A DNA stretch of 64,000 nt from Onthophagus taurus (taxonomy: Eukaryota; Arthropoda; Insecta; Coleoptera; Scarabaeidae): NCBI RefSeq assembly GCF_036711975.1, contig NC_091973.1, positions 4,154,001 to 4,218,000 on the forward strand. The letters run 5' to 3'. Each line of letters begins with the position of its first letter. The first letter of the stretch is position 1. The translations under genes were made by a program, and so were the position numbers. Below are positions 24,801-36,900 of this stretch, in pieces. The notes beneath the pieces were generated by a model. The model saw only the letters and a list, made by a program, of their open reading frames with translations, ran no database searches and had not been told where the DNA came from.

Positions 24801-27800
24801 ACCCGACTCGAATCAGACCAACACTCATGGTGCGCGAGTTTATTGCGCGTTTTACGAGGTGATTGTTACAGAAACAATGGTTTATTTTTTGAAACGTGAG
24901 GATACATTTTCTTTTTCCTATACAAGGTAAATCTAATTTTATATTTGTATTTTGTAGAACTTGGATCATTTTTTATATTTTGTAGTATTAAATTGTTTCA
25001 AGAGGAATTGTATAACGATTAAAAATATTTATGTACGAAGTAAAGGTAAGAAAACGTCTTTGAAATTCAATTGTAATTGTTTTTTTAGATTTTTTTTTGG
25101 GTTATTTATTTGATTTAACTGATAAAATTTGAAAAATTGATTATGTGGGATTATATAATTTATTTTTATTTATGTTCAAAAGAAAGAATATGCTTTCCTG
25201 TTGATACAACAAGATATAAAATTCAATGTATTAATTCCTATGGGTGGGTTGTTATCATAAGTAATTCTATCTGTTTATCCCTCGCTGCCACATATGATAA
25301 TAAACGAATTAAAAAAATTGGTTTACTTTTATAGAGTACTTCTTGTTGCGGAGATTGCCCATAATAATCCAAATAACAAATTATTATTACTAAATTCTAA
25401 AATATAACCACTACAATCTGAATTTCAAAGGTGGTCAATCTGCTTATGCAGAATAATGTAGATAATTTCCTAATTGTAATCACCATTCCTCCTGAAACAT
25501 TATTTTAGTTCGAATACGATTTATTCCGCGAAGTTTAATTGAAAGGAATTAATTTTTGATTTACTAACCTGAATTAAATTAAATCCTGGAGTATATTCAT
25601 TAGATCTGTGACTTGGTGGTGGTCCAACGTCAACTTTGGACCCATCGTTTAATGCATGTAGATAGAAGCATTTGTTTCCAAAAGGACAACTACCGTTACC
25701 TTTCTTGAAATATTTACAGTCTTTTTTTGATAGTACTTGTTTGTAGTTTTCTATAACCTTTTCCTTTTCTTCTTTTGTGTCGACCCAATATGTACTTGGA
25801 CAAACAAAATCGGATGTGACGCGACATTCAGGACAAGCTCTGATGATTTTATTTTCGAACTGTTTAGCTTGTCGCCACCGTCTAATGCAAGTTAGACAAA
25901 AGCAGTGGTTACAATTTGGTAAAATCCCGAAACGTTGTTCAACCGCCGTTTTTTGCATGATAGTTTCGAAGCAAATTCCGCAGATTTTCTCTTTTGACCG
26001 AGCGATAGCGAATGATAGTTCCATGTCGCGTTCGTGTTGTTTAATGCATTCTTGGGTGTGTTGTTTACGTTGTTCTTCATTATAGGGGTGTAAAGCGGCG
26101 CGGCTACACAATTCGCAAAGCATTCCATGTAAATAGGTGCATTCGCCCGGTGGGTATTTGCAAAGCCCGTCGCGTTCAGCGTATGGGCAAAGCTTCCGTT
26201 TGCTTTTATCCTCATCAAGGGTTAAATTCGAGAAATTGTTCAATGTAGCTGTGTTGGAATAACCTCTCGGAATGAATTCAGGTGCTTTAACCCATTCTTC
26301 GAGATTGATGGTCGTTTTAAGATTCATTAAATTCCGCGAAGATTCCCCTTCGGATGATTTTTTTAATGCGTCTTTATTTAACGCGCCGGATGTTGCTGTA
26401 TGGGAGATGTTTCCGTTGTTATGATTCTTCGTTTTCTTTCTGTTAAGATCGTTTAAGAATTAAATTATCCTTTTATTTTGAAATCTTACTTTGATCCGGT
26501 ACTGCAGCTGGCCGTGTGAATCGATTCTTCAGACTTGGGAGCGTTGGCTAACGATGAAGAGGCACTATTGTGTGACGACGTAGAAGGCATATTGATTCCG
26601 CTGTTAAAAAACAAATAATTTAAATAAAAATTGAACTGGGGAGTTTTATTTTTAGTCTTTGGGTTGCAACAAGAAATTTGTGCAGCTGTGCAAACGCCAA
26701 GACAAAGAGACCCTTTTACCGCGTGCTGTGTTACTCAGGTGTAAAAAGCTCCAAACTACGCGTAAAATAAGTGTACTTACCAGTACAAGCTGTCATGGAA
26801 ACTCATACTATCTAATAACTAAACTAAGAACTCAACACGCTTGATATAAATTTTATCGCTGGTTCAGCAAGCCGTTGAACTGCTGGTTCAGTTTTAAATT
26901 AACAAAAATCGCAATCATTCAAATTTCGCTATTTAATTGATGAAACAACTATTATTGACGCATTTTATAAAAATGTGTAAACGGCGTTTATGACTCTTTT
27001 TATAGTTGAAATTTTCAACTTTATCACGATATTTATTAAAAATGTTTGAAAATACCGTTTGATTTTTTTCGCGGAACAAAGAGAAAATTAAACTGAAACA
27101 GCAATAAAACACTTTTACAATCGAAAAATAAGAACATAAAACTTTCCGACGAAATGATTGAAACATTTCTTTTTACGAAATATAACCGCTTTTATATCAA
27201 TGTATATGTTACCACTAATAGTTAAAATCTTTACTTATTATTCACAGATTCCTTCTTGATTAAGTCGAATTATTTACTCTTCCGCGAACACAATCACTTT
27301 TCGTTTGAGTAGCGTCGTAATCTAATCCTTATTAATGATAAAATTAATGAAATACAACTCACGTAGCAGTAAACTAATATGATAAGACGTTCTGGGGATT
27401 CACCAAAATGTAGTCAATAAATTAATTCAAGTTTAATACAAATCAATATCAGAGATTGAATATAGATAATGGTAACATATATGTGATATAAAACAGATTT
27501 ATAATAAAATTTTAAAAAATTATATACAGGGTGATTCACATAAAAACCGATATGGAGTTGTAGAGGACAATAAATTAAGATTATTTAACGCAATTTACCT
27601 CTACACCAAGTTGTATTCAATACACATTCAATATATTTGTAATAGTCAGCTAGAAAAACCAAATTTGGTTTTATTTCTGTTCCATTGCATTTACATTTCT
27701 GATATTTAGTTTATGTGGGAGGTTCACACCGACCTTTCGATCTAAAATATTTTCAAGATGGTGGCCACTTCCGGTCCCCCGGAAATAGACCACAACTTTT

Positions 27801-29639
27801 TATTACCATAGTTTTTATTGCACCTTTTAATTATATGCGAAAAAATAAGTTGATTTTGATAAAAGTTATTGGTACTTTGCGCTTTTCGTTTACGAGTTAT
27901 ATTGATTTAAAATTTTTTTTAGCAAACGTTCATTCAAAAAACCTCTAAATTGGCACGATTACTCTTTAAATGCTGTCAAATAGATCGTAATTTGTTGTAT
28001 CACTGTATCTTGTACAGGATGGTCTAAAAGTGAATTACCTTTTTTCTGGATTCATTGACAAAAGGTGAATTTTAAATGGTGTAAATGTTTTATTAGCGCA
28101 CCAGAAAAGGAATTTGCTGGGAAATGCCGGAAATCGGTTATATTTTTATTAGGACATGATATTTTGACGGTTTTTCGTTTAATTTATTTTTGAATTAACT
28201 TTGATTGATAATCTTTTATTTACCAAAAATAACAAATAGAACAACAAATAAATGAATCAATGAAAACAAAAATTAGGTTTGGGTAAAAAATTAAATCTCT
28301 CTTTGGTTTCTTGCCATTGAATATGGAGAAACGACAATTCAATTTTTGACCAGCCTGTATAAGATACTCTGATACAACAAATGACAATTTATTTGATATC
28401 ATTTGAAGAATAATCTTACCAAGTTAGAGCTGTCTTGAATAAATATTGGCTGAGCTATGGGGTTTACAAAAACTTAAAATCAAAATAACTCAAAAACGAA
28501 AAATGCTAGGTACCAATAACTTTTATCAAAGTCAACTTATTTTTTGCATACAATTAAGAGGTGCAATAAAAACTATAGCAATCCATTTAAAATAACGAAG
28601 TTGAGGTCTACTTCTGGGGGACCGGAAGTGGTCACCATCTTGAAAATACTTTAGATTGAAAGATCGGTGTGAACCTCCCATATAAGCTAAGTGTCAGAAA
28701 CGTTGATGCAATGGAACAGAAATAAAACGGGTGTTGCTGATTTTTTGGCGGACACTGTATGTTATGAGTTGAGCAAGTTGAGATCAATTGAGGCATTCCA
28801 AAAGGTTGATTAAGGGTGATGGTGAATGTTGATACACTTTTTTAACCTTTTGGCAGATTTAATACATGATTACCTCATTTTTGAGAAATGTATTAAATCT
28901 GCCAAAAGGTAAAAAAAGTGTATCAAAATGTAGGGTTGGGTTGGGTTGGTTTTTTTAGGTTTATGTATTACTAAGATATTGAATGTTTTAAAAATTGAAG
29001 ACCCAACTTTGAAGCCTATAATACAACTTAATATAGAGTACATATTATGTGAATTATCTTGTATACTGAGCCATTGGGAAGACAATTTGAGTTGTATTTC
29101 CTCTTTGGATGTTAATATCCTACCTGCAGCCACCGTTATTATTGGCATATTGTGTTTGGGCTGTTGAATATTGTCTAGACTTGGCGTTGTTTCGTCTATT
29201 TCTGCCTTTGCGACAGCGGTTTGGCTCGTAAATACCCTTAACATAGTCCAAATGTTCGTTGGGTTCAGTGAAAACATTCACATCCGAATAATCAGCGTGA
29301 ACGAAAATACAGCCGCGTCCCCGGTTACACTCATTGTGAAGCAACCACCTATAAAACAACACGTTAAAAACACACACAGGCCCCCCAAATTACTCACTCA
29401 GAAATAAAGACGAATTGGGGCGCATTCAATGTTTTGGAGAAGAATGTGTTAAGAATGGGAGAAACGTTAAAACTACGGTGACTTTTGTGGGATGATAAAG
29501 GAAATAATTATTTTTGAAATTTAATTGTGTTAAATATGTTAATGGTGAAAGCCAACGCGGGGAGGACAAATACCAAAAAGAAAAGGGGGCCGTTCAATAC
29601 TTACTGGGTACAAAAGCAACCGAATTTACTGTCCGCCAT
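21833..29639 (-). CDS. Mkrn1: Makorin RING-finger E3 ubiquitin ligase, complete
   Basis: RNA-binding E3 ubiquitin ligase. Five coding exons in order: 29639-29605, 29348-29124, 26600-26490, 26439-25569, 21982-21833; all phases agree, 463 aa. Domains: CCCH zinc finger at about residues 10-29 (C-X8-C-X5-C-X3-H, split by intron 1); a Ser/Asn-rich linker; a second CCCH at 208-228; the makorin Cys-His block at 232-259; a C3HC4 RING at 277-329 (CGIC...CPEC); a third CCCH at 365-385. The last exon (50 codons, acidic, after an excellent poly-pyrimidine acceptor) resembles the Asp/Glu-rich C-terminus of MKRN1. The two short 5' exons and the distant 3' exon are inferred from splice signals, phase and domain order. 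The final intron is 3.6 kb and contains a satellite array; intron 2 contains a fold-back element. Confidence 0.88.
22119..24565. repeat. 174-bp satellite, array 2, inside the last makorin intron (~14 copies)
   Basis: Same monomer and same orientation as array 1 at 15.5-17.5 kb. Here most copies carry TTTCTAATGATACAGCATAA, and a recurring subtype lacks about 17 bp after GTCAAAATTG (the GACGATTTTTC part). Deleted and full-length monomers recur in a patterned order, which indicates a higher-order repeat of several monomers. The array ends abruptly near 24565. Confidence 0.9.
24566..25568. other. Remainder of the last makorin intron
   Basis: Unique AT-rich intron sequence between the satellite and exon 4. 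No conserved frame or RNA gene seen. Confidence 0.4.
27527..28757. mobile_element. Long fold-back (TIR) element in makorin intron 2
   Basis: Bounded by TA on both sides: TA-CAGGGTGATTCACAT on the left and ...GGCGGACACTG-TA on the right, so both ends start CAGNGT. Long inverted arms follow: 27660-27910 (TTATTTCTGTTCCATTGCAT, CAAGATGGTGGCCACTTCCG) pairs with 28480-28730. An inner pair (TTGTTGTATCACTGTATCTT at about 27993) pairs with 28350-28385. No transposase is visible. This is a Tc1/mariner-like non-autonomous fold-back element. Confidence 0.7.
28831..28924. repeat. Near-perfect 37-bp inverted repeat (hairpin) with 20-base loop
   Basis: The arm 28831-28867 and the arm 28888-28924 are reverse complements with a single mismatch (core CCTTTTGGCAGATTTAATAC). 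It lies in makorin intron 2, just beyond the fold-back element and 200 bases from the next exon. Confidence 0.85.
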
Positions 29640-30501
29640 CTTTAAGAACGGTCAAAATCTTTGGAAAACAATGGTTTTAAACCAATTCTTGAACTACGGC
29701 AACCAATCTTTACGCTTGCACCACCAATAAAACAATGCATTTAACCGTTTACGAACCCCTTTTCAATATGAAATACGTCGGTTACGCTCTCTCAACTATT
29801 TGTTTTTGCTTCCGACGAAATACAAACGCGAGTAACGACGTTTCCGCTAAATTGCCATTTAGCGCATGCGTGATGTAACTACTATATCACCTATACAATA
29901 ACTATACATAACATGTATATATTCTAAATCACCTGGATCTAAATACATAGGGAGAGACAATTTTATGCATATATACAAACATTTTGTATGAATTTAAAGC
30001 TTATTCATCTCACAACTTAACGGTTATTTCGTTTGTTTCGAATTTAGACCAAAAAACCGGTTCTTACAATTTCTTTAAAATTCCGCCTTTTTAAATTTTT
30101 TTTTATTTTTTACTTTCTGAACAAATATAATTAGCATATTTCGTATACACAACCGCAAGGATTTCTTATGGAAGGACCAATTGCGAAAGTTGTGACTTGA
30201 ATTCATAAATTGTTACCTACTTTTAAAAAAAAACTTCGCTTTTCATGCATTGTTTTCAAGGATAAGTTAACAAAAGAAAATATTAAATAGTAGATTTATG
30301 TTATTCAAATTTTCCCACAAGTTAAATTAAAACTTAAATTTGTCCCCAATTCAAAAAAAATATTAATATATGTGGTATAATGGTTGTAATATTATTATGA
30401 AGTCAAAAACGACTCATTTAAAAGCAGTGTGTTCCTTTCAAAGTGATTTTGAGCAAAAACTTAACTCAATGAAAAAATTGGCAGGAACTAACAGAAGCAT
30501 T
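29640..30501. other. Upstream region of makorin
   Basis: The start codon at 29639 sits in AAGATGGCG, a good context. The CpG-containing 150 bases upstream probably hold the promoter and 5' UTR. The rest is AT-rich without features. Confidence 0.35.
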
Positions 30502-32190
30502 AGAACTAACACTAGACCTAGAACTAGAATCATTCGGGTTTAGCCGTCTTAAGAGACGTGTGGCTAAACCCGAATAATTCTAGTTCTAGATCTAGGGTTA
30601 GTTCTAGTTTTAATTTTAGAACTAACACTAGACCTAGAACTAGAAACACTCGAGATTAGCTGTCTTAATAAACGTGCGGCTAAACCCTAAAATTGTAAAC
30701 TAGATTCTTGATAAATTATTAAATTGTCACTTTTGGCATTAAACAAAATATTTAATTTTGATAGATGAAATGTCAATTAATTCTAAAACACGACATTTAT
30801 CTGCCATTTGAAATATCAAACGACAAGAAAATTGTGAATTAGATCTTTAACAAATTATTAAAACGCTACATTTAACATTGAAAGCTTCACTTTGAATAAA
30901 ATCTTCAAATTTGACAGATGAAATATCAATTAATTCTAGAAAATAGCTTTCAACTGTCGTTCAAAACGTCAAACAACAAGAAAATTGTGAACTAGATCCT
31001 TAATAAATTATGAAATTGTCACTTTTGGCATTAAAAACTTCGCATTCAACAAAATATTCAATTTTGACAGATGAAATGTCAATTAATTTTGAAACACGAC
31101 ATTTATTTGTCATTTGAAATGTCAAACGACAAGAAAATTGTGAATTAGATCTTTAATAAATTATTAAAACGCTACATTTGATATTGAAAACTTCACTTTG
31201 AACGAAATTTTCAAATTTGACAGATGAAATGTCAATTAATTCTAGAAAATAGCTTTCAACTGTCGTTCAAAACGTCATACAACAAGAAAATTGTGAACTA
31301 GATCCTTAATAAATTATTAAATTGTCACTTTTGGCATTAAAAACTTCGCATTGAACAAAATATTCAATTTTGACAGATGAAATGTTAATTAATTCTAAAA
31401 CACGACATTTATCTGCCATTTGAAATATCAAACGACAAGAAAATTGTGAATTAGATCTTTAACAAATTATTAAAACGCTACATTTAACATTGAAAGCTTC
31501 ACTTTGAATAAAATCTTCGAATTTGAAAGATAAAATATCAATTAATTCTAGAAAATGGCTTTCATCTGTCGTTCAAAACGTCAAACAACAAGAAAATTGT
31601 GAACCAGATCCTTAATAAATTATTAAATTGTCACTTTTGGCATTAAAAACTTCGCATTGAACAAAATATTCAATTTTGACGGATGAAATGTCAATTAATT
31701 CTGAAACGACATTTATTTGCCATTTGAAATGTCAAATGACAAGAAAATTGTGAATTAGATCTTTAACAAATTATTAAAACGCTACATTTAACATTGAAAG
31801 CTTCACTTTGAACGAAATCTTCAAATTTGATAGATGAATTGTCAATTAATTAGAATATAGTTCTCATCTATCGTCGTGATTGAATCACAATTAAAACTAG
31901 AGGTTAACTTAGTAAATAATAACTTAGTTCAATAAACCTATACAACAATTTAGAATTGAGTCACAATTAAAACTAGCACTAACACTAGACCTAGAACTAG
32001 AACCATTCGGGTTTAGCCGTCTTAAGAGACGTGCGGCTAAACCCGAATGTTTCAAGTTCTGGGTCTAGTGTTAGTTCTAGTTTTAGTTTTAGAACTAACA
32101 CTAGACCTAGAACTAGAAACATTTGGGTTTAGTCGTCTTAAAAGACGTGTGGCTAAACCCAAATATTTCTAGGTCTAATATTAGTTCCAC
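30502..32190. mobile_element. Palindrome-bounded element carrying a dimeric satellite
   Basis: Two adjacent palindromes at the left (30502-30606 and a degraded one at 30618-30690) and two at the right (31978-32078 and 32092-32190) share the arm GAACTAACACTAGACCTAGA followed by CGGGTTTAGCCGTCTT. Each can form a stem of about 45-50 bp. Between them lies the tandem array at 30690-31870. No coding capacity. The architecture resembles a non-autonomous DNA element with a satellite core; the class is not recognised. Confidence 0.7.
30690..31870. repeat. Dimeric tandem repeat, ~152-bp monomers in alternating A/B order (~305-bp unit)
   Basis: Type A (TGTGAATTAGATCTTTAA) occurs near 30835, 31140, 31445 and 31749. 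Type B (TGTGAACTAGATCCTTAAT) occurs near 30987, 31292 and 31597, with a variant at about 30700. A and B differ at many sites, while the like copies are nearly identical. This is a true higher-order dimer. Confidence 0.85.
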
Positions 32191-33962
32191 TTTTAGTTTA
32201 AATAAACTGTACATTATTTATTTTGCGTTATTATATTTAATTATTATTATTATTATTAAATAGTTTGGTTATTGAATTAAAAGACAAATTTTTTTTTGGA
32301 ATACATGTTTAATAGAGTAAAAAAATATCACTAAAGAATACACTTTATATAAAAAGCTTTAAAGTCACAATCACATACCAAAGAAATAATAATATATTTA
32401 TATAATATATATATAAAAAAACAATTGCGGTTGCGAAATAAGCTTTATAAAAATTATTAGAAAATGAGAATTTGACTGGCGGAAATAAATAAAAAAAATA
32501 TATTTATCTAGTTACCCATGATAAAAAAATGTACTAAAAGTAATAAATAAAAATTGAGTAAAAATAGTTTTTAAAGCCAATATCTTCTAGGTGTTTTTTT
32601 TTATTTATTTTTTCTTTTGTAATTTGTTTCGAGTCGATGTTAAGATGTCGATTTACGTAGCAGACAAGTTCGAGTTCAAAATAGAAAACTTGGGTCGAAT
32701 AAAACATTATTACCGAATTACAATTACGAACAGTGTGTGTATAAAACGATACATCAATCGTTAAAAATCAAGGACCATCAATATTTACAAACTACTGAAG
32801 GAGTCATAGAAGAACTAACGATAAAATATGGATCTTTTTTTTTATAGTTTTTTTTTCCCGTTACGCCTAACACAATACTAATAAAAAATAATTGTATGCC
32901 TTAACTTTTTTTTATAGATATAATAATCTATATGCACAATTCATATATTTACAAAAAAATATCGAGATACAAATATGCGTTTATATTATTCTTAGTTTTT
33001 TTAATGTAATTAAAAATAATAGTAACATTACAAATCACTGGACGTGAAGACGATTTGACATAAATGCAGTTCCGGCACAGTTACTACCAAACGTGCACGA
33101 CTAATAAATGTTAATTTTTTTTTAAGTCGGTCGAGAGTCTTTTCTTTAACATCAAATCCCAAAAAAACGTTCGCATCTCAAGTAACGCGCCTAATATACA
33201 AGAGTTTTATTATTTCAATTCGTATTGAATTAAAATAACACAAGTATACAAATATTCGTCAACTTTTTGTGTCAAAACTTGTGTGATGTTTATTTTATTA
33301 AAAATTGACCAGTCTTAAAATTTTCGGTTACGAACTGTAAATAAAATAAAACTCGGGTACCGTTTTAAGTCAATTACTTATAGTTGCCACGAAATCCTAT
33401 GTACAAAGACATTCAAACAGGATTTAGAATGTTTCAGAGAAGTAATAACATTATTAGTCCCGGACATTCAGCGTATTTTACCCATTTAAACTTTATTTAA
33501 AAATTCTTCTTTTTTAAACCTATTAATTATTTTTTTTTTTATTTCATTTTATTTTTTTTTCGTCTCGTCTAACTAATCTACTCCGGACTGAACGGTAGTG
33601 CCTTATCTTATTATATCTTTTTCATTTAATTTTTGTTTTTTTTTTGTAGACCGTGCGCACAACGTTCTTCCTCTCAAAATTTTTTAATTTATTTTTTGTT
33701 TCATTTTCTTAATCTTCGTGTTCCTTAATAGTTATACACTCCCTTCGAATTCAAGAAGGTGAGCCACGTCCCTTCAGCGTAGCGAGGCACTCAGGAAGGA
33801 AACTAGCGACCACTGGAGGGGTAAGTACGTGTCCATCACAGTCACCTGATCGTGTGCGCCATATCACAGTTAGCGGAACGTCACGGTTTTCGTTCGTCGC
33901 TTGGTGCGCTCGGATCAGGGCGCAGGGTTTCGGGGCAACGGGGGATCAGGTGACTCATCTGG
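32191..33962 (-). other. Probable plexin 3' UTR and spacer
   Basis: Lies downstream of the plexin stop codon on the minus strand. It is AT-rich with many short homopolymers and several minus-strand AATAAA candidates; no coding frame is supported. The frame 33854-34093 (+) overlaps the last plexin exon antisense and is a shadow. Confidence 0.4.
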
Positions 33963-36900
33963 TCAGCAAGCCGATGTCTCTTCACCACCTAATATGCACG
34001 CCACATTGTCTAATTTTTGTGCGAGGTGCAATCGACGGCAACTTAAATCACTATTCAATGCTTCCATTACCTAAAATACAAAAAAATATGTAGTTATTTT
34101 ATTAATACTATAATTGAATTTGTTTTTTATTCACTTACAGGATCTCTATACTTAGTAACGTAAATATGGAGTTCCTTGAGAGCAGCTATAGTATCAAATT
34201 CATCAGCTTGTCGGGCCGATAAAATTTGCATGGCAGTGCCCATTTCTTGGTCGGTTATGGCAGGTATAGAAGAAACTTGTTGGTAAAAATTGGCGACCAT
34301 TCCACGATACCTTGGAATATCCTAAAAAAATTTGTTAATGTTACAAATTTATATTTAAAATTTCATTTAATTACCTTTGCGAATAATAATTTATTTGATG
34401 GTGAATCTTTTCCTAGACGATGTTCTGTGGTCGAACACGAGTCCATAAAAGTTTGCGCAATAACGGAAAGGCATGAATCAAGTGTAGTTGTTTTATTAAT
34501 ATCAAAGATAAAATCTGGGTTTTTAATGAAATTGACCCAAAATCTTAGGGGAAGACTGTTTGATTTCCAAGCATGTACAACTTCGGGGTCTTGAATTCCG
34601 TGTTTTCTTGCGGCCTCGTCTAATAAATCGAATAACCATTTAACCGCGGGTGGCAAATTTTCATTTACAGTGAGGATGGTTTGAAAGAAATCATCAACAA
34701 ATTTTTGTATGGTTCCCTTCGTCGATAGCAATCTTGTTAAGAAAATTTCTGGAATCGCTTTATGCGTTCTTTCACCGGTTTTGTTATTAGTATAGTGTTG
34801 ATCATCCATCGGTTTAATTAAATGATATATTCTCATGTTATGTCCAGATTCGATATCGCCGTTTGTCGCAATAATAGGCGATAAAGAATTATTAAAATAC
34901 ATACCGGAAACGCAATTATGGCACGCTTGTTTACAATTATTAAAACTATCATTTTGACGTGAAATCAACGACATTACAGCGCTTTCTTTAACACCATAAT
35001 GAGCCAACGTATTTAATTTTTTCCAATTATTAATATTTTTTGTTGTTAAATCTTCATCTTGAAGTGTTAAATGCCCGCCTCTTCCGTGACGCCACTCCAA
35101 ATCAACTTCGTGTATTGATGGTCTCATTGAAAATGGGGTGTTTTTGAATAAAGCGTCTAAAATCTTCGATTTCACCTGACTTATCGTATCACAATCCAAG
35201 ACTTTACACTGAATCTTCTCATCAAGGTCATCTTGGACGATGTGCAACGTCTGAAAACATAAGACGTCCTACACTACACCTAACGAAAACAACCCTACAG
35301 CATTATTTACTAACCACAACATTATGTTCGATTTGTTCTCTCAAAAGCCGTTCCTCCGATAACGAATATCTTGCGTCGTGAGTAATCGCGTCCACTAAAC
35401 CTTTTTCAATTTGATGTTTTATCGCTTTGAATAAAAGGAACAATGAGGATCCCGCGTACTCTTTTAAATAAGAATACATGCAAAGCGCCATCCAATTCGT
35501 CAACATTTTTTCAACCACACTTTCAGTTCGTCTCAACATTAATTGCGGATGTTTTGTGTTTACTGATTTATCTATTAAACGCAGTAAGAGACATTTTAAA
35601 ATATGCGTCGCATACTCCATTTTATTCATTAAAACGACCATTAATAATGACGCTACATTTACTCTAATAAAACAAATTATTAATAAAGATCGGATTAAAT
35701 CGTTTTGTTTAAATACTTACTTATCGCGTATATTAAACGATTTTTGGCATTCTAAAACGTCGATAAATGTTAATATAAAATTTTTGTTGTTCACTAATTG
35801 TTCAAATTGAAGCATTGCTGCGTCATAATTCGTTCTTGGACCATTTAATCTTAGCTAATATTAAAAAATTATTTTAATATGAAATAATATTATTTATTTT
35901 ACAGTAAAATCTCGATTTATTAATAATAATAACTATAAAACTAGAACTAACACTACACCTGGAACTAGAAACATTCTAAATATTTATGCATCTGAGAGCA
36001 AATGTGAAAAAGAGAGCAATATTGTTTAGAATAGAACTTAGTAGAACTTTTGTTCTAAAAGTTTTTCTATGACATGTCCAAATCCCGAGTAACCCCATTA
36101 ATAACTAATACATTTATCTAATTTTCATATTTTCGTAATTTTCTCGACATCTACGGCTCTGAGAGCCAAAGTGAAAGAGAGCAATATTGTTTAGAATAGA
36201 ATTTATTACAACTTTTGTTTTAAAAGTTTTTTTGTAACATGTCCAGTTCCTGAGTTGTGCCATTAAGAACTTGTAAATTCATCAAATTTTCATGTTTTCG
36301 TATTTTTCTCATTATTTATGGATCTGAGAGCAAATGTAAAAGAGAGCAATATTGTTTAGAATAGAATTTAGTACGACTTTTATTCTAAAAGTTTTTCTAT
36401 AATATGTCCAAATACCGAGTAACACCATTAATAACTACTTCTAATAAATTTATTTAATTTTCATGTTTTCGTATTTTTCGCAATATTTATGGATCTGAGA
36501 GCAAATGTAAAAGAGAGCAATATTGTTTCGAATAGAATTTAGTACGACTTTTATTCTAAAAGTTTTTCTATAATATGTCCAAATACCGAGTAACACCATT
36601 AATAACTAATAAATTTATTTAATTTTCATATTTTCGTAATTTTCTCGACATCTACAGTTCTGAGCGCTAAAGTGAAAGAGAGCAATATTGTTTAGAATAG
36701 AATTTATTACAACTTTTGTTTTAAAAGTTTTTTTGTAACATGTCCAGTTCCTGAGTTGTGCCATTAAAAACTTGTAAATTCATCAAATTTTCATGTTTTC
36801 GTATTTTTCTCATTATTTATGGATCTGAGAGCAAATGTAAAAGAGAGCAATATTGTTTAGAATAGAATTTAGTACAACTTTTATTCTAAAAGTTTTTCTA

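Noticed and set aside
27715-27948. 77-codon plus-strand frame inside the fold-back element
   Set aside because: It falls within an inverted-repeat arm whose partner arm does not preserve the frame; no transposase motif.
33963-33965. Stop-codon readthrough of PlexA (TGA followed by C)
   Set aside because: The extension would be only about 16 codons of Pro-rich sequence, and the context is TGA-CCA rather than the strong TGA-CTA; normal termination is more likely.
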